DNA of 64,000 nt from Microvirga calopogonii. Lineage in GTDB: Bacteria > Pseudomonadota > Alphaproteobacteria > Rhizobiales > Beijerinckiaceae. This document shows, piece after piece, positions 35,672-44,671 of the stretch. Every line of letters starts with the position of its first letter. Positions within the stretch are counted from its first letter, which is position 1. A program made the position numbers and the translations under genes. The notes beneath the pieces are model-generated. The model was given only the letters and a program-made list of their open reading frames with translations, did no database searches and was not told the DNA's origin. The DNA lies in contig NZ_QDGA01000007.1 of the NCBI RefSeq assembly GCF_003347665.1, forward strand, positions 62,001 through 126,000, read 5' to 3'.

Positions 35672-37600
35672 TCACTCCCGGCCATCCCCAACCCTCTCCT
35701 CCAACGCGCCGCAGAGTTCGTACACGCGCACCGTGGCCTCGAACCCTTTCGGCTGGATCGTATCCACCATCCGGAACGCGAATAGGTCGGCGGCGCGCTC
35801 GCGGACGGCGTCGCTGACCAGGATTTCGGTGCCGTAATCCTTGTTGAGCGGCTCCAGCCGCGCGGCCAGGTTCACCGCCGCGCCGAGGACCGTGTAGGCC
35901 ATGCGGTCGGAGGATCCGATGGTGCCGACGACCGCTTCTCCGGTATGGAGGCCGTAGCGCGTCCGATAAGCGGGCCACCCTTCCTTTTCGAATTCCTCGT
36001 TGAGCTTCCGATTGGCCTCGCGGCAGGCCAGCACGGCTGCGCAGGCACGGGCGACATGATCGGGATCGTCCGCCGGGGCGTTCCAGATGGCCATGACCGC
36101 ATCGCCGACGAATTTGTCCACCGTGCCGCCATGCTCCATGATCACCGCCGAGAGAGCCGCGAGATAATGCGACGTGCGGAGCATCACCTGCTCGGGATCG
36201 GCCTTCTCGGTGATCTGCGTGAAGCCGGCGATGTCGGTGAACAGGATCGTGACCTCGCGTCGCGAGCCGCCGAGCCGGAGGGCATCGCCCGTCGCGAGGA
36301 GCTGCTGGACCAGGCGCTTCGGAACGAAGGTCGCGAAGGTCCGCACCACGGTTCGCATGGTGGAGACCGACCGCCCGAGATCGTCGATCTCGCGGATGAT
36401 CGAACGCACATCCGTGGCCGGACCGTTGGTGTCGAATCTCTGGATGCGATCCGTTTCGGCCGCGAGCGCCTTCATGGATCGGGAGAGCAGCAAGCCGATT
36501 CCCGCGATGATCGGGAGGGACGCGAGAACGAAGCCGAGCGCCAGGAGAACAAGGCTGCGCCGGCTCTCCTCGATTTCCGCGAAGAACTCGTCGAGCGGCG
36601 CCACGACGGCAAGCCGGAGACCGGAGGAGCCGGAGGTCTTGATCGGCCGGAAGGCCGCCACATAGGTTCGCCCGTCGGCATCGTCGAAGATCTGCTGCGC
36701 CGAGCCGCCCCGCTGCCATGCATCCAAGGGCTGAGTGATGTCGACGCCCAGCATCCGGTCGAGGGGCGGCAGGTCGAGCGGAACATTCGCCCCTTGGGTG
36801 GACAGGAATTCCGACATGCGCGGATGTGCGACGACCTTGCCGCTGTCGTCGAAGAGAAACACGACACCGGAGGTCCCGAGCTTCTGGGATCGAAGAAAGG
36901 CTTCGGCATCGACGAGCAGGATATCCCCGGCGGCGATCCCGCCCCGTCCCTGCGTGAACGGCGCACGCACCGTATAGCCGATCAGGTTGGCGATTTCGAA
37001 GACGTAAGGCTCCGTGACGGCACCGGCGCCCGGCTCGAACGCATCCCGATACCAGGGCCGCTCGCGCGGATCGTAATCCGCCTCCCGCTGCTCCTGGGCG
37101 AGAATCTCGAGGTTGGAAGACAGGTAAGACGTGAAGCGTCTTCTCGACGTCCCGTCCTTCGGCGTATCGATGATCGTGAGCCGGAACACCGTCCCCGCCG
37201 GAGGCTTGAGCCGGGCGCGCAATCCCGGTCCGGCGCGATCAAGGACATCGAGTTCGACAAGGCCGCCGTCGGCATATCCGACATAGAGATTGTAAAGCTG
37301 TTCGTGCTGGCGCAGGAGCGCGGCCAGGATCGCGTAAAGTTCCGGATTGTCCTGGATCGCGCCGGCCTCGACAGGCTTGAGCTGACGCAGCACGGCCAGG
37401 ATATCGAGGACGTCCTTGAACTGTCCGTCCACCCGGTCGGTCGTTTGATCGGCGACGCGGTCGATGAAGGACAACGCGGCCGAGCGGGTGATCGACCGGG
37501 CCCGCTCGAAGCTCAGGTAAACCAGGGACAGGCCGACAGCCAGAACCACCGCCACGAAAAGCGCGGTGATCGAGGGTTGATAGCCGATCCGAACACGCAT
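35672..37600 (-). CDS. Membrane adenylate/guanylate cyclase with Cache and HAMP domains
   Basis: A 642-residue signalling enzyme. Membrane helix about 9-29, periplasmic double Cache-type sensor about 35-340 (YNLYVGYADGG, YDPRERPWYRDAF, GVVFLFDDSGKVVAHP), second helix about 350-372, HAMP about 375-425, then a class III cyclase. The catalytic site is intact: TILFTDIAGFT (first metal Asp), VDKFVGDAVMAIW (substrate Lys and second Asp) and VNLAARLE (Asn and Arg of the transition state). The Lys in VDKFVGD favours ATP as substrate. It probably makes cAMP in response to a periplasmic small molecule. It is divergent from the DUF900 hydrolase gene with 142 bases between. Confidence 0.92.
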   Translation of the reverse strand: MRVRIGYQPSITALFVAVVLAVGLSLVYLSFERARSITRSAALSFIDRVADQTTDRVDGQFKDVLDILAVLRQLKPVEAGAIQDNPELYAILAALLRQHEQLYNLYVGYADGGLVELDVLDRAGPGLRARLKPPAGTVFRLTIIDTPKDGTSRRRFTSYLSSNLEILAQEQREADYDPRERPWYRDAFEPGAGAVTEPYVFEIANLIGYTVRAPFTQGRGGIAAGDILLVDAEAFLRSQKLGTSGVVFLFDDSGKVVAHPRMSEFLSTQGANVPLDLPPLDRMLGVDITQPLDAWQRGGSAQQIFDDADGRTYVAAFRPIKTSGSSGLRLAVVAPLDEFFAEIEESRRSLVLLALGFVLASLPIIAGIGLLLSRSMKALAAETDRIQRFDTNGPATDVRSIIREIDDLGRSVSTMRTVVRTFATFVPKRLVQQLLATGDALRLGGSRREVTILFTDIAGFTQITEKADPEQVMLRTSHYLAALSAVIMEHGGTVDKFVGDAVMAIWNAPADDPDHVARACAAVLACREANRKLNEEFEKEGWPAYRTRYGLHTGEAVVGTIGSSDRMAYTVLGAAVNLAARLEPLNKDYGTEILVSDAVRERAADLFAFRMVDTIQPKGFEATVRVYELCGALEERVGDGRE

Positions 37601-37742
37601 GCGCCTGCCTTCCTGCCGCTCATCCCAGAGTTATCCGGGATCGCCGATGGAAAACAAGGGTTGGCGTCGATCCCATACCCCGCCGTTGTCGCTGACACCG
37701 CACCTCCCGCATGACACACTGCTCCGGCTGGAGAGACGGGCC

Positions 37743-38912
37743 ATGGCGCAGAACGTGACGGTCTATTTCGCAACCAACCGCATGCCGCTCACCGACGGGA
37801 GGGGGGAGACGATCGTCGGTTTCGGTTCGGAGCCCGGCCCCATCGACGGCACGGCGGTGCGGTTCGGGTCCGCGCAGGCGAGCGTCACGGGCACGAAGTC
37901 CAGCTTCGTGCCGGGCTCGCTCTATGTGGCGCCGGAGCAGCTGATCGGGCCGAACATCCAGCGGGGCAGCCGCGACATCTTCGAGAAGTTGCGGCAGGAC
38001 ATGCAGGATGGCGGACGTCCGACCCTCGTGGTGATCCACGGCTTCTCGAACACCTTCGAGGACGCCATCGAGCGGGCCGCCGGCATTCTCACTTTCTACG
38101 GCATCGACGCCAACGTGTTCTCGTTCACCTGGCCGTCCATTGGAACGCCCCTGCCGACGCCCCTGCCCTACACCGATTACTTCCATGACCGCGGCACCGC
38201 GCGCGGCTCCGGCGTGGCGATTGCCCGCACCATGCGCATTCTCTACGACTTCATCGACAATCTGCCCCGCCGGGCGGTCTGCCGCCAGCCGCTGCACCTC
38301 ATCTGCCACAGCATGGGGAACTACGCGTTCCGTTATGCCGTGCAGGCCCTGATGCAGGTGCCCCAGGGCGAGCCGCGCGAATATGTCCGCACGGCCGACC
38401 TGCCGGCGCCGGATGTGGAGGAGCGCCCCGTCCCGGCCCTCGTCGCCCTGCCGACCGAGGCGCCCGATCCCAACCGCCTGCGCCAGACCTTCGACCAGAT
38501 CGTCCTGGCCGCCGCCGACGAGGACGAGGATGCACTGGAGGACGTCAAGGAGCTGCGCTACCTGCCCCGCCTCGGCAACCGCGTCACCGTGTACCACACC
38601 CGGAAGGACTGGATCCTCTCCACCTTGAGTTCGGTGACCAAGTTCAACGGGCCGCGCTTAGGCGTGAACGGACCGGAGAACATGGCGGCCATCAGCGACA
38701 AGGTCACGGCCGTGGACGTGAGCGACGCCATCGATCCGAGCCAGGATTTCGAGAGCCATAATTATTACCGGATCTTTCCGGCCGTGCGGGACGACATCGT
38801 CGCCGTCCTGTCCGGCGAGCGCCAGGACAAGATCGCCAATCGCGACCGGAACGACCTGCAGCGCTACAGCCTGCGCGCGCCGTCCCGGAGCACGCGGCGC
38901 AAGGGGCGGTAG
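37743..38912 (+). CDS. Alpha/beta hydrolase, DUF900 family
   Basis: A 389-residue protein of the DUF900 alpha/beta hydrolase group. It begins VTVYFATNRMPL, the usual start of the family. The strand before the oxyanion loop is LVVIHGFSNTFEDA, and the nucleophile elbow is LICHSMGNYAF with the serine near residue 190. The C-terminal part has VTVYHTRKDWIL, which would hold the acid residue. Esterase or lipase activity is expected, with no known substrate. The ATG at 37743 follows GGAGAG closely; the frame extends further upstream but without family similarity. No signal peptide. Confidence 0.85.
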   Translation: MAQNVTVYFATNRMPLTDGRGETIVGFGSEPGPIDGTAVRFGSAQASVTGTKSSFVPGSLYVAPEQLIGPNIQRGSRDIFEKLRQDMQDGGRPTLVVIHGFSNTFEDAIERAAGILTFYGIDANVFSFTWPSIGTPLPTPLPYTDYFHDRGTARGSGVAIARTMRILYDFIDNLPRRAVCRQPLHLICHSMGNYAFRYAVQALMQVPQGEPREYVRTADLPAPDVEERPVPALVALPTEAPDPNRLRQTFDQIVLAAADEDEDALEDVKELRYLPRLGNRVTVYHTRKDWILSTLSSVTKFNGPRLGVNGPENMAAISDKVTAVDVSDAIDPSQDFESHNYYRIFPAVRDDIVAVLSGERQDKIANRDRNDLQRYSLRAPSRSTRRKGR

Positions 38913-38963
38913 GGAAGCATAACGACCACGCGCTGGTGACCCAACCATTTGCTCACTCACCTA

Positions 38964-39070
38964 CCTCATCCTGAGGAGGTGCGAAGCACCGTCTCGAAGG
39001 ATCGTTCAGAGAGCACTGGAGACGCCCTCGTCCTTCGAGACGCCGCTTGCAGCGGCTCCTCAGGATGAGG
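38964..39070. repeat. Large palindromic intergenic repeat, second family
   Basis: The left arm starts CCTCATCCTGAGGAG and the right arm ends with its exact complement; inner 12 bases CGTCTCGAAGGA also match. Between them sit different mini-hairpins, GGTGC-GAA-GCACC in the left arm and GCCGCT-TGC-AGCGGC in the right. Arms are about 40 bases with a 25-base spacer. It lies between the DUF900 hydrolase gene and an exported-protein gene. Similar CCTCATCCTGAGG palindromes are, as I recall, common between genes in Bradyrhizobium and Methylobacterium relatives. Confidence 0.78.
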
Positions 39071-39206
39071 GCTCAGGGTGTTTGGCACTGCGCAAAATAA
39101 CCTGGCTGCAGTCGCCGTAACCCTGGCCATACCCCCTCTCCTCATTCCTTCTTCGCCCCACGCATCGTATCATGTTGCGAGCACCTTCCATGGAGCCAGC
39201 ACGGTC

Positions 39207-40073
39207 ATGAACGGCGTCTCGGCCCGGATCCTTGGAGCGCTCTGCTGTTGGCTCGCGCTGTCCGTCGTGCTTCCGGCCCGGGCCGATCCCTTCTTCGTCA
39301 AGGTCTACGGGCGGACCTACAAGATCGATCCCCACTACCCGTCGGATGAGAAGGGCCCCGATCCCCAGGATGCCATGAAGGCCCTTCCGGCCGATCTGGC
39401 GAAGGGTCCCGCCGTCCGGCCCTCGCACGAAGAGGTTCTGGCCGAGGTCGAGGAACGGCTCTGGATCGCCAGCAACCAGCTCGACGCGAAGCTGGAGGAC
39501 GCGGCCAAGTCCCGCGGCGGGCGCAATGCGTCATCGGACACCAAAGCCGCCAAGCAGGAGATCACGAATTCGCTCGCATCAGGAACCGGCCCGGGCCGCT
39601 CCCCGGACCTCCAGGCCGTCTACGACCGCTACCGGGCCCTGAACCTCCTCGCGCGGGAATTGCGCCGCTCCCTCGACCTGCCGGTCAGGACGCCGGAATC
39701 CGGCTTCTCGCGGCCGAAGCTCAATCCGGACATCGAGGCGAGCTACCGCGCCCAGAAGTTCGATCCCTACGAGGCTTATTACGGCTTCAGGCGCGTGAAG
39801 GCCGCCTTCCGGTCGGGCGATATCGAACTTCTCGCCCGCGTGACCCATTATCCCCTCGCCGTCACCGGCAGGGTCAGGCGCACCCTGCGCAACCGCGCGC
39901 AACTGGTCGCCGCGAAGGAGACGGTCCTGAACGCCGCCGTGCGCGAGGCGGTCGCCAAGTCCACCTTCGAGAGCGTGTTCGTGCGGGACAGGGGCATGGT
40001 GGTCGGAGGGGGAGCGGTCTGGATCACGCCCGACAAGACCGGCTTCGGCCTGGGAACCGTCAACCTTGACTAA
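39207..40073 (+). CDS. Exported protein of unknown function
   Basis: A 288-residue protein starting at the ATG 39207, chosen because it begins a clear signal peptide (ARILGALCCWLALSVVL, cut after ARA near residue 27). The mature part starts DPFFVKVYGRTYKIDPHYP. It has an acidic helical middle (HEEVLAEVEERLWIASNQL) and a C-terminal region of about 80 residues (VTHYPLAV...RNRAQLVAAKETV...FVRDRGMVVGGGAVWI) that looks like the small cystatin/NTF2-like fold found at the end of many periplasmic proteins. No catalytic motif seen. An open frame extends upstream into the repeat region but is not credible. Confidence 0.65.
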   Translation: MNGVSARILGALCCWLALSVVLPARADPFFVKVYGRTYKIDPHYPSDEKGPDPQDAMKALPADLAKGPAVRPSHEEVLAEVEERLWIASNQLDAKLEDAAKSRGGRNASSDTKAAKQEITNSLASGTGPGRSPDLQAVYDRYRALNLLARELRRSLDLPVRTPESGFSRPKLNPDIEASYRAQKFDPYEAYYGFRRVKAAFRSGDIELLARVTHYPLAVTGRVRRTLRNRAQLVAAKETVLNAAVREAVAKSTFESVFVRDRGMVVGGGAVWITPDKTGFGLGTVNLD

Positions 40074-40162
40074 GCGTTACGAAGCTTGACCATTATGCCT
40101 CAACTTGGCCGGGATGATGCGACAGCATCGGTCCGGCGCAACCGATCCGGAAGGGAAAACGA

Positions 40163-40984
40163 ATGATCAGGGGCTGGCAGTACAGGATCGCCGCTTTCAC
40201 CGCCTTGGCGTCGCTCGTCGGGATGACCCACACGGCACAGGCCGCGCAATGCGGCAACAGCGCGGCCGGCTTCGAGAACTGGAAACGGGAATTCTCGCAG
40301 GAAGCGAAAGCCAACGGCGTCGGCCAGACGGCGATTTCCGCGCTCATGAACACGGATTACGCGACGGCCACCATCCGGGCCGACCGGGGCCAGAAGAGCT
40401 TCCGGCTTACGCTCGACCAGTTCATGGCCAAGCGCGGCGCGTCGGTGATCGTCTCGCGCGGGCGTTCGCTCAAGCAGTCGAACGCGTCTCTCTTCGCATC
40501 GCTCGAGCAGCGCTACGGCGTCCCGCCCGGCCCGCTGATCGCCATCTGGGGCATGGAGACGGCCTTCGGAACCCAGCGCGGCAACCAGAACACGCTCTCG
40601 GCCGTGGCGACCCTCGCGTACGATTGCCGCCGGTCGGAATTCTTCACCGACCAGCTCTATGCGGCCCTTGAGCTGATCGACCGCGGCGTCCTCTCCGGCA
40701 GCACGCGCGGGTCCATGCATGGCGAGATCGGCCAGACCCAGTTCATGCCCAAGAACATCCTGCAATACGGCCGGGGCGGCAATCTCGACAACACCGCCGA
40801 CGCCCTCGAGGCGACCGCCAACTTCCTCAAGGCCCACGGCTGGCGCGCCGGCGCCGGATACCAGCCGGGCGAGCCCAACTTCCGGGCGATCCAGGCCTGG
40901 AACGCCGCATCGGTCTACCAGCAGGCCATCGCGCTGATCGGCCAGCAGATCGACGGCGGCGCGCGCAGGTCGGCCGAGCGATAA
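40163..40984 (+). CDS. Lytic murein transglycosylase, MltB-like (SLT_2)
   Basis: A 273-residue periplasmic enzyme with a Sec signal (MIRGWQYRIAAFTALASL, cut after AQA near residue 28). The catalytic glutamate lies in LIAIWGMETAFGTQRG, and the supporting blocks are NTLSAVATLAYDCRR, GEIGQTQFMPKNIL and LEATANFLKAHGW, all typical of MltB. It cleaves the glycan strand of peptidoglycan with formation of an anhydro sugar. No lipobox, so it is probably soluble in the periplasm. The C-terminal peptidoglycan-binding domain present in longer relatives is absent. Confidence 0.92.
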   Translation: MIRGWQYRIAAFTALASLVGMTHTAQAAQCGNSAAGFENWKREFSQEAKANGVGQTAISALMNTDYATATIRADRGQKSFRLTLDQFMAKRGASVIVSRGRSLKQSNASLFASLEQRYGVPPGPLIAIWGMETAFGTQRGNQNTLSAVATLAYDCRRSEFFTDQLYAALELIDRGVLSGSTRGSMHGEIGQTQFMPKNILQYGRGGNLDNTADALEATANFLKAHGWRAGAGYQPGEPNFRAIQAWNAASVYQQAIALIGQQIDGGARRSAER

Positions 40985-41001
40985 CGATCATCCCTGCCGA
41001 T

Positions 41002-41025
41002 GCATGGTGCAACCTGGCACCATGC
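41002..41025. terminator. Hairpin between convergent genes
   Basis: GCATGGTGC and GCACCATGC form a perfect 9 bp stem with a six-base loop, 18 bases after the transglycosylase stop and 24 before the stop of the opposing chemoreceptor gene. No strong T run follows; terminator role is inferred from position. Confidence 0.5.
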
Positions 41026-41048
41026 GTCGCGCCGGAACGGAATACGGA

Positions 41049-43007
41049 TTAAAGATACCGGACGCCGAGTTCCTGCTCGCTCCGTCGCACCACCTCACAG
41101 GTCCGCGGCACATCCTCACCGTCGATCTTGAGAACGAAGCGATCCGGAACATCGACCGTCGCGACGCTGATCTTCGCGCCGCTCTCGGACATGTTCAGCA
41201 CCATGCATTCGATCTCCTGAGCCTTGCCCGAGAGAGCTGAGAGCCTGATCCGCGCCGGGCGGCTCACGCGCGTGCGCTCGCTCGAACGGCGCTCCTCCAC
41301 GCCCACGACCCACTCGTCGAGGCTGCGCGCAATCCCCGCCACGCCGCCGGCGGCGATCTTGATGTTGCGCGAGACCTCGGTCGTCACGGCGCTCTGCCTT
41401 TCGATGGCATCGGCGGTTTCGACGATGAAGCCCCTCACCTCCGTGACGGCCGCGCTGATCGAGGCGAGCGCCTGCTCCACGTCTCCCGAGACGGTCTGCA
41501 TCGACAGGATCTCGCCCGAGATGCGCGCGGTCGCCTGCGCGGCCTGATTGGCGAGGTTCTTCACTTCGCTCGCCACGACCGCGAAACCCCGGCCCGCATC
41601 GCCCGCGCGGGCCGCCTCGATGGTGGCGTTCAAGGCCAGAAGGTTGATCTTCTCGGCGATGATTGTGATCGCCTGAACGACGCCGTCCATGGACTGCGCG
41701 GCGTCGCGCAGCTTGGTCGTCGATGCGTCGGCGCCCTGCGTCCTGACATGGATCTCGTCGACGGCGCTGCGCGATTCCTGCATACGCCCCGAGATCGCCC
41801 CCGCCGTGACGTTCATGCCCTCGGCTGCCGTCGCGATCGCCTGGACGTTGCCGAGCGTCTGCTCGGCCGTCTGGATCGCCTCGCCCCGGACATTCATGCT
41901 CCGGGTGATGTCGGTCGCGAACTTGACCACCTTGAAGGGCCGCCCTTCCGCATCGAGGACGGGGTTGTAGTTGCCCTGGATCCAGACCTCGCGCCCGCCC
42001 TTGGCGACGCGCTGGTAGACGGCCGCCGAATACCGGCCGGCGCGCAGGGACTCCCAGAGACCCGCATATTCAGGGCTTGCCGCATAGGCGTTTGAGACGA
42101 ACATGCGATGATGCTGCCCGCGGATCTCCTCCAGCGTGTAGCCCATCGTGTTGAGGAAGTTCTGGTTCGCGTCGAGGATCACGCCATTCATGTCGAAGTG
42201 AATGACCGCCTGTGACCGGCTCATCGCGGCGACCTGAGCGGCCGCCTCGGCAGCCCGCCGCTTCGCCACCGTGATGTCCGACGCGTATTTCACGACCTTG
42301 AACAGACGGCCATTGCCGTCGAAGATCGGATTGTAGCTCGCTTGAAGCCACACCTCCCGGCCGTTCCTCGCCACGCGCTTGAACTCGCCGGACAGGTACT
42401 CGCCTCGATTGAGCTTCTGCCACAGCTCTTGGTATTCGGAACTCGCAGCGTATTCCGCCGGAACGAACATGCGGTGATGCTTGCCCTTCACGGCATCGAG
42501 CTCATAGCCCATCGTCTGCAGAAAGAGTTCGTTCGCGTCCGTGATCGTTCCGTCGAGAGCGAAATGGATCACGGCCTGCGAACGGTTGATCGCGGCGATC
42601 TGGCCGTCGAAATCTGCCTGACGAAGCCGCTCGGCCGTGATGTCCGTGGCAAGTTTGATGATCTGCGCGACCGTGCCCTTTCGATTGAGGATGGGCACGT
42701 AGCTCGCCCGCAGCCAGATTTCGCGTCCGTCCTTTCCGAGGCGGCGAAACTCGGCCGATTGATGATGTCCTCGACGCAGATCCTGCCAGAACATCGCATA
42801 GGCGGGAGCTTCAGCTTCGGCCGGATCGACGAAGATGCGGTGATGCCGGCCGCGGATCTCCTCCAGGCGATACCCGACGAGTGACAGAAAACCGTCGTTT
42901 GCCTCAATGATATTGCCGGCCGGGTCGAATGTGATTGTCGCAAACGTCGTGTCGAGCGCCCGAACCTTCGCATGGGTTGAGTTGAACGGACGCAAACCGA
43001 GAGGCAT
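41049..43007 (-). CDS. Soluble chemoreceptor: three PAS domains, methyl-accepting domain, C-terminal PilZ
   Basis: A 652-residue cytoplasmic protein without membrane helices. Three PAS domains in tandem (about 20-130, 140-250, 262-372) share the pattern G-Y-x-LxEIRGxHHRxFV and are strongly alike, as if duplicated. They are followed by a methyl-accepting domain (about 390-560, [20 protein letters not shown]) and a PilZ domain (about 565-652) with RSSER as the RxxxR motif and NMSESGAKI as the (D/N)xSxxG motif. PilZ binds cyclic di-GMP. The ATG at 43007 follows AGGAG by six bases. The protein may join oxygen, redox or heme-type sensing to chemotaxis under c-di-GMP control. Confidence 0.9.
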   Translation of the reverse strand: MPLGLRPFNSTHAKVRALDTTFATITFDPAGNIIEANDGFLSLVGYRLEEIRGRHHRIFVDPAEAEAPAYAMFWQDLRRGHHQSAEFRRLGKDGREIWLRASYVPILNRKGTVAQIIKLATDITAERLRQADFDGQIAAINRSQAVIHFALDGTITDANELFLQTMGYELDAVKGKHHRMFVPAEYAASSEYQELWQKLNRGEYLSGEFKRVARNGREVWLQASYNPIFDGNGRLFKVVKYASDITVAKRRAAEAAAQVAAMSRSQAVIHFDMNGVILDANQNFLNTMGYTLEEIRGQHHRMFVSNAYAASPEYAGLWESLRAGRYSAAVYQRVAKGGREVWIQGNYNPVLDAEGRPFKVVKFATDITRSMNVRGEAIQTAEQTLGNVQAIATAAEGMNVTAGAISGRMQESRSAVDEIHVRTQGADASTTKLRDAAQSMDGVVQAITIIAEKINLLALNATIEAARAGDAGRGFAVVASEVKNLANQAAQATARISGEILSMQTVSGDVEQALASISAAVTEVRGFIVETADAIERQSAVTTEVSRNIKIAAGGVAGIARSLDEWVVGVEERRSSERTRVSRPARIRLSALSGKAQEIECMVLNMSESGAKISVATVDVPDRFVLKIDGEDVPRTCEVVRRSEQELGVRYL

Positions 43008-43138
43008 GAAAGTCTCCTGACAAGGAGGCTCTGGATCCCACAGCATGCCTAAAAAGATCTTAAATTGCGCCCCGTTTGGCCATTTTTTCTTAGGCATTGT
43101 TCCTGTTTTGGAGATGGGCTCAGAGGGACGCGGCGCCC

Positions 43139-43163
43139 TCACCTCTCCCTCAAGGAGAGGTGA
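43139..43163. repeat. 10 bp inverted repeat
   Basis: TCACCTCTCC and GGAGAGGTGA flank CTCAA in the 278-base gap before a short unknown gene. It has the look of a dispersed palindromic element; it could also end a transcript. Nothing else was recognised in 43008-43285. Confidence 0.5.
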
Positions 43164-43285
43164 ACCGCCACCTGAACTTTGGGGCTGCGAGGTGCTCGAC
43201 GCCCGCCCCATCGGGATTGACAGGGAGCCGGTGGTGCAGGCTATCGGTTGGCGCGCCGGATGGCAGTGCTTCGGGAGGAACGGGT

Positions 43286-43648
43286 TTGGTCAAGAAAATC
43301 GGCTCAAAGGCCTGGCGGGTCCAGGTGTCGGACGACGGCGCGATCATCGGCTTAGGGGTCCGCACCGAGACGGACCGGGAATACGAGGTTCTCCTCAGCG
43401 CGGTGGATTCCACGCCCATCGTGACGGACCTGCTCGGCGAGATGGTGCGGACACACCGGGGCAAGCCGCCGAGGGAGTTCGCCCCGAATGCCGGGCCGAA
43501 CCATTTCAAGAGCGTGCCGGTGCAGCCCTTGAGCACGCGCATCGAGCATGGCGGCGAGAAGCCCGTGCTCGTCCTGGATTTCGGCGGAACGGTCCTGAAA
43601 GTGGCCATCGACCCCGCTCAGCTCCAGCGGGATTTGAGTGCGCTGTAG
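43286..43648 (+). CDS. Short protein of unknown function
   Basis: A 120-residue protein. The TTG at 43286 is chosen because GGGAGGAA lies six bases before it and because the frame upstream reads through repeat DNA. The sequence has alternating strands ([50 protein letters not shown]) and a central basic stretch with [14 protein letters not shown]. It may be a compact beta domain. I recognise no family. It converges on the sugar transporter genes with 36 bases between. Confidence 0.5.
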   Translation: MVKKIGSKAWRVQVSDDGAIIGLGVRTETDREYEVLLSAVDSTPIVTDLLGEMVRTHRGKPPREFAPNAGPNHFKSVPVQPLSTRIEHGGEKPVLVLDFGGTVLKVAIDPAQLQRDLSAL

Positions 43649-43684
43649 AGCGTTGATCTCGGCACTCCGCGCAACGTGGCGGAC

Positions 43685-44671
43685 CTACCCCGTGACGCGG
43701 GCGCCACGCCCGTAGACGAGCAGCATGGCGATGATGACGCTCCCATAGATGATCTGGCGTCCGGCCTCGGGCATCTGCATGATGGAGAGGACCGAGTTCA
43801 ACAGCACGATCAGGATGACGCCCACGAGGGTGCCGAGATAGCGTCCTCGTCCGCCCAGGATGTTGGTGCCGCCGATGACCACGGCCGCGATCGCCGGCAG
43901 CAGATAGGCATCGCCCATGCCCTGGTAGGCCTTGGTCGAGTACCCGGCCAGCAGCACGCCGGCAAGGCCCGCTGCCGCGCCCGAAAGTGCGAAGGCGATG
44001 AGGATCACGCGGTTCGTGTCGATGCCCGAGAGAAAGGCGGCTCGCTCACGATTGCCGATGGCATAGATGGAACGGCCGAGAGTCGTGCGCGTCAGGATCG
44101 CCACGACCACCACGGAGACGGCGAGCCACACGAGGAGCGCCATCGGGATCACGCCGCCGACGCGGGCGACCGCAAGATATTGCATCAGGTCCGTCGCTGC
44201 CGTCTGCGGGGCGAAGCCGCCGGTATGCGCCACCATGAGGCCGCGCATCACGGCATTCATGCCGAGCGTGAAGATCATGGAGGGCACGCGCAGATACGCG
44301 ACGCCGAGCCCGTTGACGATGCCGACGAGGAGGCCGACGCCGATACCAGCGGGAATCGCCCAGGGACCGCCGAAGGCGGTTGCCATCATGGCGGCGGCGG
44401 TCAGGGTCCAGGGCACCGAAAGGTCGATATGGCCGAGCAGGATGACGACCATGAGACCTGCCGCCACGATGCCGAGAAAGGACCCCACCTGCAGCTGCTG
44501 CAGTAGATATTGCGGCTGAAGGAGCGGCGCGCTGCCCTGCGTGTAGAGCGTGTAGCCTGTCCCGACGAGCAGGATGAGCAGGACGAAGCCGGCCGCGAAG
44601 ACCACGGGCTTGTCGTCGGGCCCGAGGCGCAGGCTCCTCGGCGCGATGGTCATGTCGGCGGCTCTACTCAC
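43685..44671 (-). CDS. Sugar ABC transporter permease, RbsC type (second)
   Basis: A 328-residue inner-membrane permease of the BPD_transp_2 family with eight or more helices. Conserved pieces are ILLGHIDLSVPWTLTA, NGLGVAYLRVPSMIFTLGMN, GRSIYAIGNRERAAFLSGI (the EAA-like loop) and AIAAVVIGGTNILGGRG. The GTG at 44671 is preferred: it overlaps the previous stop by four bases and has GAGG before it; the ATG at 44653 is the alternative. With the neighbouring permease it forms a heterodimer. Confidence 0.88.
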   Translation of the reverse strand: MSRAADMTIAPRSLRLGPDDKPVVFAAGFVLLILLVGTGYTLYTQGSAPLLQPQYLLQQLQVGSFLGIVAAGLMVVILLGHIDLSVPWTLTAAAMMATAFGGPWAIPAGIGVGLLVGIVNGLGVAYLRVPSMIFTLGMNAVMRGLMVAHTGGFAPQTAATDLMQYLAVARVGGVIPMALLVWLAVSVVVVAILTRTTLGRSIYAIGNRERAAFLSGIDTNRVILIAFALSGAAAGLAGVLLAGYSTKAYQGMGDAYLLPAIAAVVIGGTNILGGRGRYLGTLVGVILIVLLNSVLSIMQMPEAGRQIIYGSVIIAMLLVYGRGARVTG

